Of a stretch of 58,549 bases of DNA, positions 1-8,235 are shown in pieces. The stretch comes from an uncultured Prevotellaceae bacterium. GTDB taxonomy: Bacteria > Bacteroidota > Bacteroidia > Bacteroidales > Muribaculaceae. Every line of letters begins with the position of its first letter. Within the stretch, counting starts at the first letter, position 1. Made by a program: the position numbers and the translations under genes. The notes beneath the pieces were generated by a model. That model searched no databases, was not told the DNA's origin, and worked only from the letters and a program-made list of their open reading frames with translations. The DNA is taken from assembly GCA_900317835.1 (NCBI GenBank), contig ONIL01000012.1:1-58549 (forward strand). Direction: 5' to 3'.

Positions 1-1
1 G

Positions 2-229
2 TGTGGACTCCTGTCGCTTTTGGTGCCGTTCCTGCGTGACAATGTCTCAACAGTTGTTCTCATCACGGGCATCTGCCTGTTGTTGTTCAACTTCACCAGT
101 TTGCAGGAATATCTGGCCGAGCGCCGCCTGCGCCGTGCCCTCACCAAGCCAGATGAGAACATGCTTCCTGTCCGCGAGGATGACGAGATTTCCAAGACTG
201 AAGTTTTATCTGAAGAAATACCCAACTGA
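2..229 (+). CDS. C-terminal fragment of a membrane protein (5' end outside window)
   Basis: An open frame enters from the left edge and stops at a TGA that overlaps the ATG of the next gene (ATGA). About 75 residues are visible. A hydrophobic stretch (LLSLLVPF, then VVLITGICLLLF) suggests one or two membrane segments, followed by a charged, acidic tail of about 35 residues that should be cytoplasmic. I do not recognise the family. The 1-base stop/start overlap says it is translationally coupled to the DUF3667 pair downstream. Confidence 0.55.
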   Translation, partial: CGLLSLLVPFLRDNVSTVVLITGICLLLFNFTSLQEYLAERRLRRALTKPDENMLPVREDDEISKTEVLSEEIPN

Positions 230-1329
230 TGTCATCGATTAGGGAATTACATAAGCGATTCAAGGCTTGGCAGAACAGTCCGCAGCGATTTTCGCCTCTG
301 GATAGCGAGTCTCATCGCTGTCTAAACTGTGACCAGGAATATACAGGTCGTTTCTGCCCGCGCTGTGGCCAGAAAACGAGTGCCGGGCGCATCACTTGGG
401 ACACTGTTCGCAAAGGTATGCTGGACATCTTCGGCCTGGGTAGCCGTTCGTTGCCCTCCTCGTTGTGGCAACTGATGTGGCGTCCAGGCTATTTCATCAG
501 TGACTACATCAATGGCAAGTGGCAATCCAGTTTCCCGCCCATCAAGATGCTCGTGCTTGTGACCGTGTTTGTTGTGCTCATCGGCAGGATCATCTATCCC
601 GACTACTGGAATGTGATGGTTGATGAGGAATCAATGCCTATCACTTCAACTGGTTGGCAGTATTACATTGACTATGTCTCCCTGTGGATGAATTATCATC
701 TCGAGTGGGCATTCTTGTTTGTCTTCTCGTTGATGATATTGCCCACATGGCTGGTGTTCAGGCACTCGCCGCGCAATCCGCGGCACACGTTGCCTCAGGG
801 ATTCTTTATCCAAGTGTTCGCGACAACACAGTTTATCCTCTGGCTGTTCTTGCTTTCATCTTGTGCTAAGCTCATGGGGGTGGATTCGGTCTGTTCTGCC
901 GGCAGTTCACAGTATGAGGACTTGGCGGTGGTGGGTTCGTTGTGTCTCATTCCGGTCATCGTTGTTGTCGATTACAGGCAATTGTTCGGTTACGGTTGGT
1001 GGGGAACGGTGTGGCGCTTGATGGTGGTTGTTGTCTCGATTGTCGTTGCCGCCGACTTATTGGCAACACTGGTTATGATCAACAAGATAGATGTCAATAG
1101 CCTTAGGATGTTGAAGCTTGTCCTTTTTGCCTCTATTCTCGTCTTATTCGCCATAGTGTTGCTGCTGGTCACTGATGCGATCAACCGTCGACTGTGGAGT
1201 GTGAAGGGCTGGCTGCGACCGTTGATGGCGCCATTGGTGTTGGTTTGTATAGTTGTAATCCTCGGCATCTATATCGAGACTATTGACCGGGGATTTTGGG
1301 TTGGACTGTTTTCTTTTTGGGATGAGTAA
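229..1329 (+). CDS. DUF3667 zinc-ribbon membrane protein (first of tandem pair)
   Basis: A 366-residue protein. Residues 31-46 hold two CxxC pairs (C31/C34 and C43/C46, ending CPRCGQ), the zinc-ribbon signature at the start of DUF3667 proteins. It is followed by the conserved WQLMWRPGYFI block near residues 80-92 and about five to six hydrophobic segments from residue 105 to the end. The product is an inner-membrane protein with a cytosolic zinc ribbon; the molecular function of DUF3667 is unknown. It starts inside the stop codon of the upstream gene. Two bases separate it from its paralogue, with which it shares layout and the motifs SFPP-KML and RHTLPQGFFIQVF, so this is a recent tandem duplication in one operon. 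Confidence 0.85.
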   Translation: MSSIRELHKRFKAWQNSPQRFSPLDSESHRCLNCDQEYTGRFCPRCGQKTSAGRITWDTVRKGMLDIFGLGSRSLPSSLWQLMWRPGYFISDYINGKWQSSFPPIKMLVLVTVFVVLIGRIIYPDYWNVMVDEESMPITSTGWQYYIDYVSLWMNYHLEWAFLFVFSLMILPTWLVFRHSPRNPRHTLPQGFFIQVFATTQFILWLFLLSSCAKLMGVDSVCSAGSSQYEDLAVVGSLCLIPVIVVVDYRQLFGYGWWGTVWRLMVVVVSIVVAADLLATLVMINKIDVNSLRMLKLVLFASILVLFAIVLLLVTDAINRRLWSVKGWLRPLMAPLVLVCIVVILGIYIETIDRGFWVGLFSFWDE

Positions 1330-1331
1330 CT

Positions 1332-2426
1332 ATGGGTTTGATACAAGACAAATATCGCCGATTCCGACAGTGGCAACAACAGCCGTTTGAGTATCATGAC
1401 AGTCATGATCACCATGGGTGCTGCAACTGCGGGGCCGAGAGCGAGAACAATTACTGCCCCCGCTGCGGCCAGAAGGCTGCCTATGGACCCATCACGTGGC
1501 ACAGCGTGTGGCAGGGAGTGATGGATGTGTGGGGCGTCGGCACGCGCTCGTTGCCCTTCACGCTGTGGCAACTGATGTGGCGTCCGGGTTATCTGATACG
1601 TGATTACATCAGCGGCAAGCGACAGGTGAGTTTCCCGCCGGTCAAGATGCTGGTGGTCATGGCCGTGCTTTTGGCGCTGGTCTATGGCCTGCTGGGGCTC
1701 GGTTTTGAGGATTCGGTAGATGATGAGACGGGCAAGAATGCGGTGCAGGACTTTCTGCAGGGCGACTTCTATAACTGGATGAGCAACCACATCCATTGGG
1801 CTGTGCTCATGAGTTTCTCGTTGTTTATCGTGCCAGTGTGGTTCATCTTCCGATTGGCTCCTCGCTTGCCTCGCCACACTTTGCCCCAAGGCTTCTTCAT
1901 ACAAGTGTTTATCTGGGTGCAGTTCTTGCTGTATCTGCTGATGATAACGCTGGTCTTATACCTGATTCCCCCGGTGTCGGGCAGTGGTGATGATGCGGCT
2001 GGTTTCATGTTCGTGCTGGTGCTGCCGCTCATGCTGTTGTGTGACTACAGGCAGTTGTTCGGATACAGCTGGTGGGGGACACTGTGGCGTGTCGTGGTCG
2101 CTGTCTCTCTGGCCATTATCGTGTCCAAGGTGTTGGTTCGCGCCGGTGGTTTGTGCTATTATCTTTTTGTGGAAGATTGGTCCTTGGGCCTCAAATATCT
2201 CCTGGGTGCTCTTGACCACTTGGCGTTGATGTGGATAGCGCTGGAGGTCGTCTTACTGATTAACGCTAAACCCTGGCGCAATGGCATTGCTTGGATCAGG
2301 ATACTGCGACGCCCCCTGATCGCTGCAGCGGCGTTTTTGTTGACGACGGCCGCATGTGGACAGCTTGGTGTCGAAAATTCGGTGACCAACTTGATCAAGT
2401 CATTGCAGATGATGTTTCTGCCGTGA
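1332..2426 (+). CDS. DUF3667 zinc-ribbon membrane protein (second of tandem pair)
   Basis: A 364-residue paralogue of the preceding gene. The zinc ribbon is at about residues 30-45 (CCNC and CPRC) and is preceded by a histidine-rich stretch (HDSHDHH) absent from the first copy. The WQLMWRPGYLI block, SFPPVKML and RHTLPQGFFIQVF are shared. Several hydrophobic segments follow, so it is an inner-membrane protein of unknown function. The start ATG lies 2 bases after the previous stop. A strong hairpin terminator follows about 40 bases after its stop, making it the last gene of the operon. The extra histidines near the ribbon may change its metal binding; that is inference only. Confidence 0.85.
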   Translation: MGLIQDKYRRFRQWQQQPFEYHDSHDHHGCCNCGAESENNYCPRCGQKAAYGPITWHSVWQGVMDVWGVGTRSLPFTLWQLMWRPGYLIRDYISGKRQVSFPPVKMLVVMAVLLALVYGLLGLGFEDSVDDETGKNAVQDFLQGDFYNWMSNHIHWAVLMSFSLFIVPVWFIFRLAPRLPRHTLPQGFFIQVFIWVQFLLYLLMITLVLYLIPPVSGSGDDAAGFMFVLVLPLMLLCDYRQLFGYSWWGTLWRVVVAVSLAIIVSKVLVRAGGLCYYLFVEDWSLGLKYLLGALDHLALMWIALEVVLLINAKPWRNGIAWIRILRRPLIAAAAFLLTTAACGQLGVENSVTNLIKSLQMMFLP

Positions 2427-2460
2427 CACCACTCGCTGCCGCTCGTGGGATTGCAGAATA

Positions 2461-2513
2461 AACAAGCGACGCGCCCTCCACTTGATGGAAAGGGCGCGTC
2501 GCTGTGTCTTGTT
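2461..2513. terminator. Bidirectional hairpin between convergent genes
   Basis: A perfect 12-base-pair stem (2466-2477 with 2491-2502, GC-rich, arm GCGACGCGCCCT) has a 13-base loop and weaker outer pairing (AACAAG against CTTGTT). It lies between the convergent DUF3667 and L31 genes. No long T run follows on either strand, so termination strength is inferred. Confidence 0.7.
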
Positions 2514-2558
2514 GATGTCTGCCGCGAGCGCTCACGGCAACATTGATGCCATCTTGTC

Positions 2559-2813
2559 TTATTTCTTCTTGCGGTTGCCGTAGCGCTGCATGAACTTGTC
2601 CACGCGACCTGCGGTGTCGACGAGCTTCTGCTTACCGGTGAAGAACGGGTGAGAGGTGTTGGTGATCTCGAGCTTCACCAGGGGATAGGTGGTACCGTCG
2701 ATGTCGATGGTCTCCTTGGTGTTCACAGTGCTGCGAGTGATGAAAACCTCCTCGTTAGACATGTCCTTGAAAGCAACCTCGCGATAGTTGCTGGGATGGA
2801 TATCCTTCTTCAT
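2559..2813 (-). CDS. rpmE2: 50S ribosomal protein L31, type B
   Basis: An 84-residue protein beginning [13 protein letters not shown] and containing [20 protein letters not shown] and the basic C-terminus RYGNRKKK, all typical of L31. It lacks the zinc-binding cysteines of type A L31, so it is the zinc-independent type B form, the usual form in Bacteroidetes. It is a component of the large ribosomal subunit near the central protuberance. It is monocistronic, with a good promoter about 80 bases upstream and a hairpin downstream. Confidence 0.97.
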   Translation of the reverse strand: MKKDIHPSNYREVAFKDMSNEEVFITRSTVNTKETIDIDGTTYPLVKLEITNTSHPFFTGKQKLVDTAGRVDKFMQRYGNRKKK

Positions 2814-2890
2814 TTTTTCGATATATCTTTAAAATGTTAAACAATACAATTTTGTGGCGGTGGTAAACGCCCAATTTTTGTAATGGCGCG

Positions 2891-2921
2891 CAAAGGTACA
2901 AACTTTTTTCGGACCCACAAA
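2891..2921 (-). promoter_or_regulatory. Bacteroidetes-type promoter for L31
   Basis: Read on the reverse strand, TTTG (2921-2918), 19 bases, then TACCTTTG (2898-2891) match the -33/-7 consensus. The leader to the L31 start would be about 75 bases. Confidence 0.7.
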
Positions 2922-3011
2922 AACTTTTTTTGCTTTTCTTTCACAAAATGCCAAAAGTGTGTCTTTATGAAGTGGTTGTTGTTCAAAAATGTTTGTTGGG
3001 GCAACAATTGT

Positions 3012-3043
3012 TTTGTGGAATCCGTTTTAAAAGTGTATCTTTG
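3012..3043 (+). promoter_or_regulatory. Bacteroidetes-type promoter for the GT2/KdsC/flippase operon
   Basis: TTTG at 3012-3015, a 20-base spacer, then TATCTTTG at 3036-3043: a full match to the -33/-7 consensus. It lies 35 bases before the start codon of the glycosyltransferase. Confidence 0.75.
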
Positions 3044-3078
3044 CAAATTGGACCCTTAAATGGGCAGGGAAGTGAAAT

Positions 3079-4020
3079 ATGGAGAACTCGACTTTAGCAA
3101 TAGTTGTGCCTTGTTTCAACGAGGAAGCAGTGCTGCCGCAAACCAACGAAAGGTTGGCATCATTGCTCAATGCGATGATCAATGACCGTCAAGTGGGCGA
3201 GGGAAGTTATATCCTCTATGTTGACGACGGCTCTCGTGACAACACCTGGTCATTGATTGAGCGGTGCGGTGGCTCTCATGTGCGCGGCTTGAAGCTTGCG
3301 GGCAACGTGGGCCATCAGAATGCGCTCATGGCAGGACTCGAAACGGCCCGCCTGGATGCTGACGTCACTGTCTCGATTGACGCTGATCTGCAAGACGACA
3401 TCAATGCAATCCCCGAGATGATTAGGAAGTTTGATGCGGGCTGCGACATTGTTTATGGTGTGCGCCGTTCGCGTCAGGCCGACTCGTTTTTCAAGCGGAC
3501 GACCGCTCAGGCGTTCTACCGCTTCATGACCAATATGGGAGCCAAGTCGGTCTATAACCATGCCGACTTCAGGCTGATGAGCCGCCGTGCGGTTGACGCC
3601 CTGTGCCAGTATGATGAGCGCAACCTCTACCTGCGTGGTCTGGTGCCCTTGCTTGGCTATCAGACCGATACAGTCTATTATGACCGCAGCGAGCGTCAAT
3701 CGGGCAAGAGCAAATACACCTTCGGCAAGATGTTGTCCCTAGCCGTTGATGGCGTCACTTCGTTCAGCGTCAAGCCGTTGAGACTCATTTTCTATTTGGG
3801 AGCGGTTTTCCTGCTGATTAGCCTGGCGATCCTGGTGTATGTGATTGTAGCACTGTGCAAAGGCAACGGTGTGCCGGGATGGGCATCGCTGATGCTCTCC
3901 ATCTGGTTTGTCGGTGGCTGTATGCTGATGTGCTTGAGTGTCCTGGCTGCTTATGTCGGCCGCATCTATACCGAGGGCAAGCACCGCCCCCGTTACCACA
4001 TTGAGAAATATCTGAAATAA
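3079..4020 (+). CDS. Family 2 glycosyltransferase, DPM1/GtrB/ArnC type
   Basis: A 313-residue protein with a GT-A glycosyltransferase domain (VPCFNEE at about 10-16, DDGSRDNT, DADLQDD near residue 100) followed by two C-terminal membrane helices (about 228-252 and 262-290). This layout is that of enzymes that transfer a sugar from a nucleotide donor to polyprenyl phosphate at the inner membrane, giving a lipid-linked sugar for later envelope modification. The sugar cannot be told from sequence. It is followed at 6 bases by the KdsC-like phosphatase and then the flippase, so it belongs to a surface-glycan operon. A well-formed promoter precedes it. Confidence 0.85.
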   Translation: MENSTLAIVVPCFNEEAVLPQTNERLASLLNAMINDRQVGEGSYILYVDDGSRDNTWSLIERCGGSHVRGLKLAGNVGHQNALMAGLETARLDADVTVSIDADLQDDINAIPEMIRKFDAGCDIVYGVRRSRQADSFFKRTTAQAFYRFMTNMGAKSVYNHADFRLMSRRAVDALCQYDERNLYLRGLVPLLGYQTDTVYYDRSERQSGKSKYTFGKMLSLAVDGVTSFSVKPLRLIFYLGAVFLLISLAILVYVIVALCKGNGVPGWASLMLSIWFVGGCMLMCLSVLAAYVGRIYTEGKHRPRYHIEKYLK

Positions 4021-4026
4021 AAGACA

Positions 4027-4551
4027 ATGGCAAAATCCGATACCTCCAATAATCCTTCGGCTGCTGTTCCACGCCCTGGAGACATACGCCTGCTCTTGAC
4101 TGATGTTGACGGCACGTTGACCGACGGCGGCATGTACTACGGCAGCGACGGCACCGAGTTCAAGAAATTCAATACCCGCGACGGCATGGGCCTGCAGATG
4201 CTGCAGCGCACGGGCGTTAAGGTGGGCATTGTCACCAGTGAGAACACGCCCATTAACGTGAACCGTGCCCGCAAGCTGGGAGTGGATTTCCTCAAGCAGA
4301 GTGCCCGCGACGGCGGCAAGTTGGCCGCTACCCAAGAAATCTGCGACGAGATGGGCATCACGCTGCAAGAGGTGGCTTACGTGGGCGATGACGTGAACTG
4401 TTATGACCTGCTGTCTGCAGTGGGATGGGCGGCATGCCCTGCCGATGCCTGTGACAAGGTAAAGGGAATTCCAGGAATACACATCCTGCAGCGCCGGGGC
4501 GGTGATGCCTGTGTGCGTGAATGGATCGATTTGATTTTGGCTAGGCAATGA
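4027..4551 (+). CDS. KdsC-family HAD phosphatase
   Basis: A 174-residue protein of the C0-capless HAD type. The nucleophile motif is DVDGTLTDG (D26 and D28). Then come KFNTRDGMG, a VTSEN threonine/serine motif, a lysine in the GGKLAA region and the acidic GDDVNCYDLL motif. This is the KdsC signature set: the enzyme removes phosphate from 3-deoxy-D-manno-octulosonate 8-phosphate on the way to Kdo. Relatives act on other sialic-acid-like 9-phosphates. No KdsA, KdsD or KdsB is nearby, so the exact substrate is inferred from family only. Its 3' end overlaps the flippase start by 4 bases (ATGA). Confidence 0.82.
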   Translation: MAKSDTSNNPSAAVPRPGDIRLLLTDVDGTLTDGGMYYGSDGTEFKKFNTRDGMGLQMLQRTGVKVGIVTSENTPINVNRARKLGVDFLKQSARDGGKLAATQEICDEMGITLQEVAYVGDDVNCYDLLSAVGWAACPADACDKVKGIPGIHILQRRGGDACVREWIDLILARQ

Positions 4552-6011
4552 GCAGTGAAGGTATTGATAATCAGAACTTGAAAGAGAAGACAGCCCAAGG
4601 ACTCTTTTGGGGCATCTTGAGCAGTGGCGGTATGCAGCTGCTCAACCTGATTATCGGTATTTTCTTGGCTCGACTTCTTTCTCCTGGCGAGTATGGCATT
4701 GTTGGGATGCTTGCCATCTTCACTCTCATCGCCGGCAACCTTCAAGAGAGCGGGTTCGGTGTGGCCTTGATAAATATTAAGGACATAAAGCACGAGGACT
4801 ATAACTCGGTGTTCTGGTTCAACATTATTGTTAGCCTTGTGCTTTACACGGTTTTGTTCTTTTGCGCGCCCCTCATCGCAAGTTTTTTCCATCAACCGTG
4901 CCTTACCAACTTGTCCCGCTTCATATTTATCGCCTTTATCTTTGCGGCTTTGGGTATTTCTCCCAATGCCAAGCTTGTACGAGCGTTGAAAATGAAGGAA
5001 AAGGCCATCACCTCGCTATCGGCCCTAGTGGTTTCGGGCACGGTGGCTGTGATTATGGCAATGAAGGGGTTCTCTTACTGGAGCCTTGCAACGCAACAGA
5101 TTTTATATAATGTGGTCATTGTCATCGGGCGATTCTATTATACCCGCTGGTGCCCGACACTCAAGGTGGACTTCACTCCCGTGAAACAGATGTTCTCATT
5201 CAGTTACAAGGTGCTTGTTACCGCCGTTTTGACTACAATCAATAATAACATGTTGACGGTGATCTTTGGCCGCTTGTTCCCCGCCCAGGCCGTGGGCAAT
5301 TTCACCCAAGCCAACAAGTGGAACACAATGGCCAATCAGTTGGTAACCAATACTGTGGCCCAGGTGGCACAGCCCGTGCTCACGCGCATTACCGATGACC
5401 AAGAGCGCCAACGTCGGGTCTTCGGCAAGATGCTGCGCTTCACTGCATTTTTGGCATTCCCTACCATGTTTGGCTTGGCAATTGTTGCACCACAGGTGAT
5501 CCTGCTGGCCATCGGCGAGAAATGGATTGACAGTATCCCGCTGTTACAGATCCTGTGTATCAGTGGCGCGTTCATCCCCCTGTACACGGTTTATCAGAAT
5601 TTGTTCCTTAGTCAAGGAAAATCCGATACCTACATGTGGCTCACCATCTCACAGATTGCCGTCATGCTCATTGCGGTACTGGCTTGCCACAAGCTGGGTA
5701 TTACAGCGATGGTTATTGCGTTTGCCTGCATCAACATCCTGTGGCTGCTGGCTTGGCAATTTTTTGCATCAAAACTTATCGGCTACAGTTATTTGCAGAT
5801 GTTGCGTGACCTCTTGCCCTTCATGTTTATTTCACTGGCTGTGATGATGGTGACATGGTTCATCACCAAGCCCATCAGTAATATCTATCTATTGATGTGC
5901 GCTCGGGTGGTAATTGCCGCATTGTTCTATGTCTTGGCCATGAGGCTGTCAGGAGCAAAGATTTATGCTGAATCTGTAGGCTACTTTTCCGACTTGTTCA
6001 AGAGGAAGTGA
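4548..6011 (+). CDS. Polysaccharide flippase (MOP/Wzx family)
   Basis: A 487-residue protein with about 12-14 hydrophobic segments. The N-terminal pattern (KTAQGLFWGILSSGGMQLLN, then LARLLSPGEYGIVGM) is characteristic of WzxC/TuaB-type oligosaccharide flippases that move undecaprenyl-linked repeat units across the inner membrane. It starts inside the stop of the KdsC-like gene, so it is translationally coupled. Its 3' end overlaps the convergent glycosyltransferase by 31 bases. It may export the product of the neighbouring glycosyltransferases, but no polymerase or ligase is visible here. Confidence 0.88.
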   Translation: MSSEGIDNQNLKEKTAQGLFWGILSSGGMQLLNLIIGIFLARLLSPGEYGIVGMLAIFTLIAGNLQESGFGVALINIKDIKHEDYNSVFWFNIIVSLVLYTVLFFCAPLIASFFHQPCLTNLSRFIFIAFIFAALGISPNAKLVRALKMKEKAITSLSALVVSGTVAVIMAMKGFSYWSLATQQILYNVVIVIGRFYYTRWCPTLKVDFTPVKQMFSFSYKVLVTAVLTTINNNMLTVIFGRLFPAQAVGNFTQANKWNTMANQLVTNTVAQVAQPVLTRITDDQERQRRVFGKMLRFTAFLAFPTMFGLAIVAPQVILLAIGEKWIDSIPLLQILCISGAFIPLYTVYQNLFLSQGKSDTYMWLTISQIAVMLIAVLACHKLGITAMVIAFACINILWLLAWQFFASKLIGYSYLQMLRDLLPFMFISLAVMMVTWFITKPISNIYLLMCARVVIAALFYVLAMRLSGAKIYAESVGYFSDLFKRK

Positions 6012-6982
6012 CTGTAATATAAAGATGTGTAGGGGAATAACAACGCCCGCAAGATATTAATCGGGTCTTTCCCCCTGGTGTGGAAAATCTCAGCACGGTG
6101 TGACAGACACATGCCTTCGAGACGTATGAAATCAATGAAACGGTGTGACATCATTAATTCCATGAATTTGATGCCCTCGGTACATGCTTTTGTATTAAGG
6201 GTGAGCCGTTGCAGAAACTCCCTTAATGCGGAGTGCCGCTCAGCTGTAGCTTCTTTCATGATTCTGTAATGCGACATTGACCATGCTGCAATTTTCAATG
6301 CGTTGTTGACTGTTGGAAGGCTCCCTGAGTAGGACGTGTAAGTGGCTGCTGCGATATAACGCCTGTGGTGTACGAGCACTTCATCAACAAATACAATGCT
6401 CTCGTTGGCAGCGGCGGTGACGGCCAGGATAAAGTCGTACATCCTTAACTGGTACATTGCCTCACATCCCTGGGTAGGCAATAGGTCTAATAGACGGCGG
6501 CTGATTAACATGGTGTGACCGGGAATTTCGTTGCAAAACAACAAGCGCAACAATCCGTAGTTGGGCGTACGTTGGTCGTAGTGTGCAAATGAACCGTCTT
6601 CAGAAAACTCCTTAGAGTGGCTGGTGCACATCAGAGCGTCGCCGATCGCCGCCACTTGGTGAGCAATCTTGTCTGGTACCCAAATGTCATCCTGATCGCA
6701 GATGGCAATGAAGTCTCCCGTGCAGCTGCGTATGGCCGAGAAGAAATTGCCGTTGATCCCTTTTTCGTGGGAATTGGTCTTGACGATGATATTGTCATAT
6801 TGGTCAGCATACTCCTGTGCGATTTGCATGGTTCTATCGGTTGAACCATCATCTTGAATAATTATCTCGAATAGTGGAAAGGTCTGATTGACTACACTTT
6901 CCAGTTGTTCAGGCAGGTACTTCTCCCCATTATATGTGCAAACCACTACCGACACCTTGGCTGTGTTAGTATTTTCTGTCAT
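5981..6982 (-). CDS. Family 2 glycosyltransferase, rhamnosyltransferase-like
   Basis: A protein of about 333 residues. A GT-A fold is shown by VSVVVCTYNGEKYL near residue 10, QDDGSTDRT and the CDQDDIWVPDK motif (metal-binding DxD) typical of RfbF/WchF-like transferases that build O-antigen or capsule. There are no membrane helices, so it acts in the cytoplasm or on the membrane face. The frame stays open upstream to 7111, but a -7 promoter box at 7008-7015 lies inside that extension. I therefore take the ATG at 6982 (leader about 20 bases); 6997 is an alternative. Its last 31 bases overlap the convergent flippase. Confidence 0.85.
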   Translation of the reverse strand: MTENTNTAKVSVVVCTYNGEKYLPEQLESVVNQTFPLFEIIIQDDGSTDRTMQIAQEYADQYDNIIVKTNSHEKGINGNFFSAIRSCTGDFIAICDQDDIWVPDKIAHQVAAIGDALMCTSHSKEFSEDGSFAHYDQRTPNYGLLRLLFCNEIPGHTMLISRRLLDLLPTQGCEAMYQLRMYDFILAVTAAANESIVFVDEVLVHHRRYIAAATYTSYSGSLPTVNNALKIAAWSMSHYRIMKEATAERHSALREFLQRLTLNTKACTEGIKFMELMMSHRFIDFIRLEGMCLSHRAEIFHTRGKDPINILRALLFPYTSLYYSHFLLNKSEK

Positions 6983-7007
6983 CTCATTGTCATGCATAAC
7001 CACTGTG

Positions 7008-7015
7008 CAAAGGTA
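7008..7015 (-). promoter_or_regulatory. -7 promoter box for reverse glycosyltransferase
   Basis: TACCTTTG on the reverse strand matches the Bacteroidetes -7 consensus. No good -33 TTTG is seen at 19-21 bases. It decides against the longest possible start of the glycosyltransferase. Confidence 0.5.
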
Positions 7016-7096
7016 AATAATATTCAAGATATTTTGTGCCGGTTTGCAGGATTTTTTTTTGCAGTGAATTCTGATGGTATTTTTAAATTCTTTTGG

Positions 7097-7104
7097 TAAA
7101 TTTG
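7097..7104 (+). promoter_or_regulatory. -7 promoter box for galE
   Basis: TAAATTTG, a match to the -7 consensus, lies 87 bases before the galE start codon in the divergent region. The -33 box is weak. Confidence 0.4.
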
Positions 7105-7191
7105 CACCCACACAGGGCGATTATCGTTTGAGCTGAGTCGTCATGGTCTTATTTAGAAAAGAATATTATAAATAGATTGTTATATAAATAT

Positions 7192-8226
7192 ATGAAAGGC
7201 AAAATCTTAGTTACAGGCGGAACCGGGTTTATCGGTTCTCACACTACAGTAGAGTTGCAGCAGGCTGGATATGACGTGGTCATCATTGACGACCTGAGCA
7301 ATAGTAATATCGAGGTGCTTGACGGTATCGAGCGCATCACTGGAATTCGTCCCATTTTTGTTAAAGGCAATTGTACCGATAGGGCAGTGCTGCGCAAGCT
7401 GTTTGAGGAGAATCCCGGCATCAGCGGCATCATCAATTTTGCTGCCAGCAAAGCAGTGGGCGAGAGTATGCAGAAGCCCATCATGTACTACCGCAACAAC
7501 CTCAATATCCTGCTCAACCTGCTGGAACTCATGCCCGAGTTTGGCGTGAAGGGCTTTGTGTTCTCGTCGTCGTGCACCGTCTATGGCGAGCCCGACAAGA
7601 ACCCCATCACCGAGGATGCGCCTACCAAGAAGGCCACTTCGCCCTATGGCGCTACCAAGCAGATTTGTGAGGATATCATCGCCGATGTTATCCGCAGCGG
7701 CAGCCCCATCAAGGCGATCTTGCTGCGCTACTTCAATCCCATCGGTGCGCATCCCAGTGCCGAAATCGGCGAGTTGCCCAATGGTGTGCCCCAGAATTTG
7801 GTACCCTTCCTCACTCAGACTGCCATTGGCGTGCGCAAGGAGTTGAGCATCTTTGGCGACGACTATCCCACACGCGACGGCTCCTGCATCCGTGACTTCA
7901 TCAATGTCGTGGACCTAGCCAAGGCCCACGTCAAGGCCCTAGAGCGTATGCTTGAGGACAAGAGTGATGAGGCGCTTGAAATCTTCAATATCGGCACTGG
8001 CAACGGCGCTTCGGTACTGGAACTGCTGCATTCGTTTGAGCGCGCCACTGGCGTGAAAGTGCCTCACAAGATCGCTCCGCGTCGTCCTGGCGATATCGTC
8101 CAGATTTGGGCCGACCCCAAGCGTGCCAACGAAGTCCTGGGCTGGCATGCCGAAATTTCACTCGACGACACGATGCTCAGTGCCTGGAACTGGCAGAAGA
8201 AACTGCGTGAGCGCGGCATCATGTGA
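7192..8226 (+). CDS. galE: UDP-glucose 4-epimerase
   Basis: A 344-residue extended short-chain dehydrogenase. The NAD-binding GGTGFIGSH motif is at residues 8-16. It also has DDLSNS, FAASKAVGES, the catalytic SSSCTVYG serine/threonine and the YGATK tyrosine-lysine pair. It interconverts UDP-glucose and UDP-galactose (or the N-acetyl forms) in the cytosol, supplying galactose donors to envelope glycan assembly. The ATG at 7192 (MKGKILVTGG) gives the family length; an in-frame ATG at 7177 would add five residues. Convergent with the EamA gene, with only 9 bases between stops. Confidence 0.95.
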   Translation: MKGKILVTGGTGFIGSHTTVELQQAGYDVVIIDDLSNSNIEVLDGIERITGIRPIFVKGNCTDRAVLRKLFEENPGISGIINFAASKAVGESMQKPIMYYRNNLNILLNLLELMPEFGVKGFVFSSSCTVYGEPDKNPITEDAPTKKATSPYGATKQICEDIIADVIRSGSPIKAILLRYFNPIGAHPSAEIGELPNGVPQNLVPFLTQTAIGVRKELSIFGDDYPTRDGSCIRDFINVVDLAKAHVKALERMLEDKSDEALEIFNIGTGNGASVLELLHSFERATGVKVPHKIAPRRPGDIVQIWADPKRANEVLGWHAEISLDDTMLSAWNWQKKLRERGIM

Positions 8227-8235
8227 CGACAGCTG

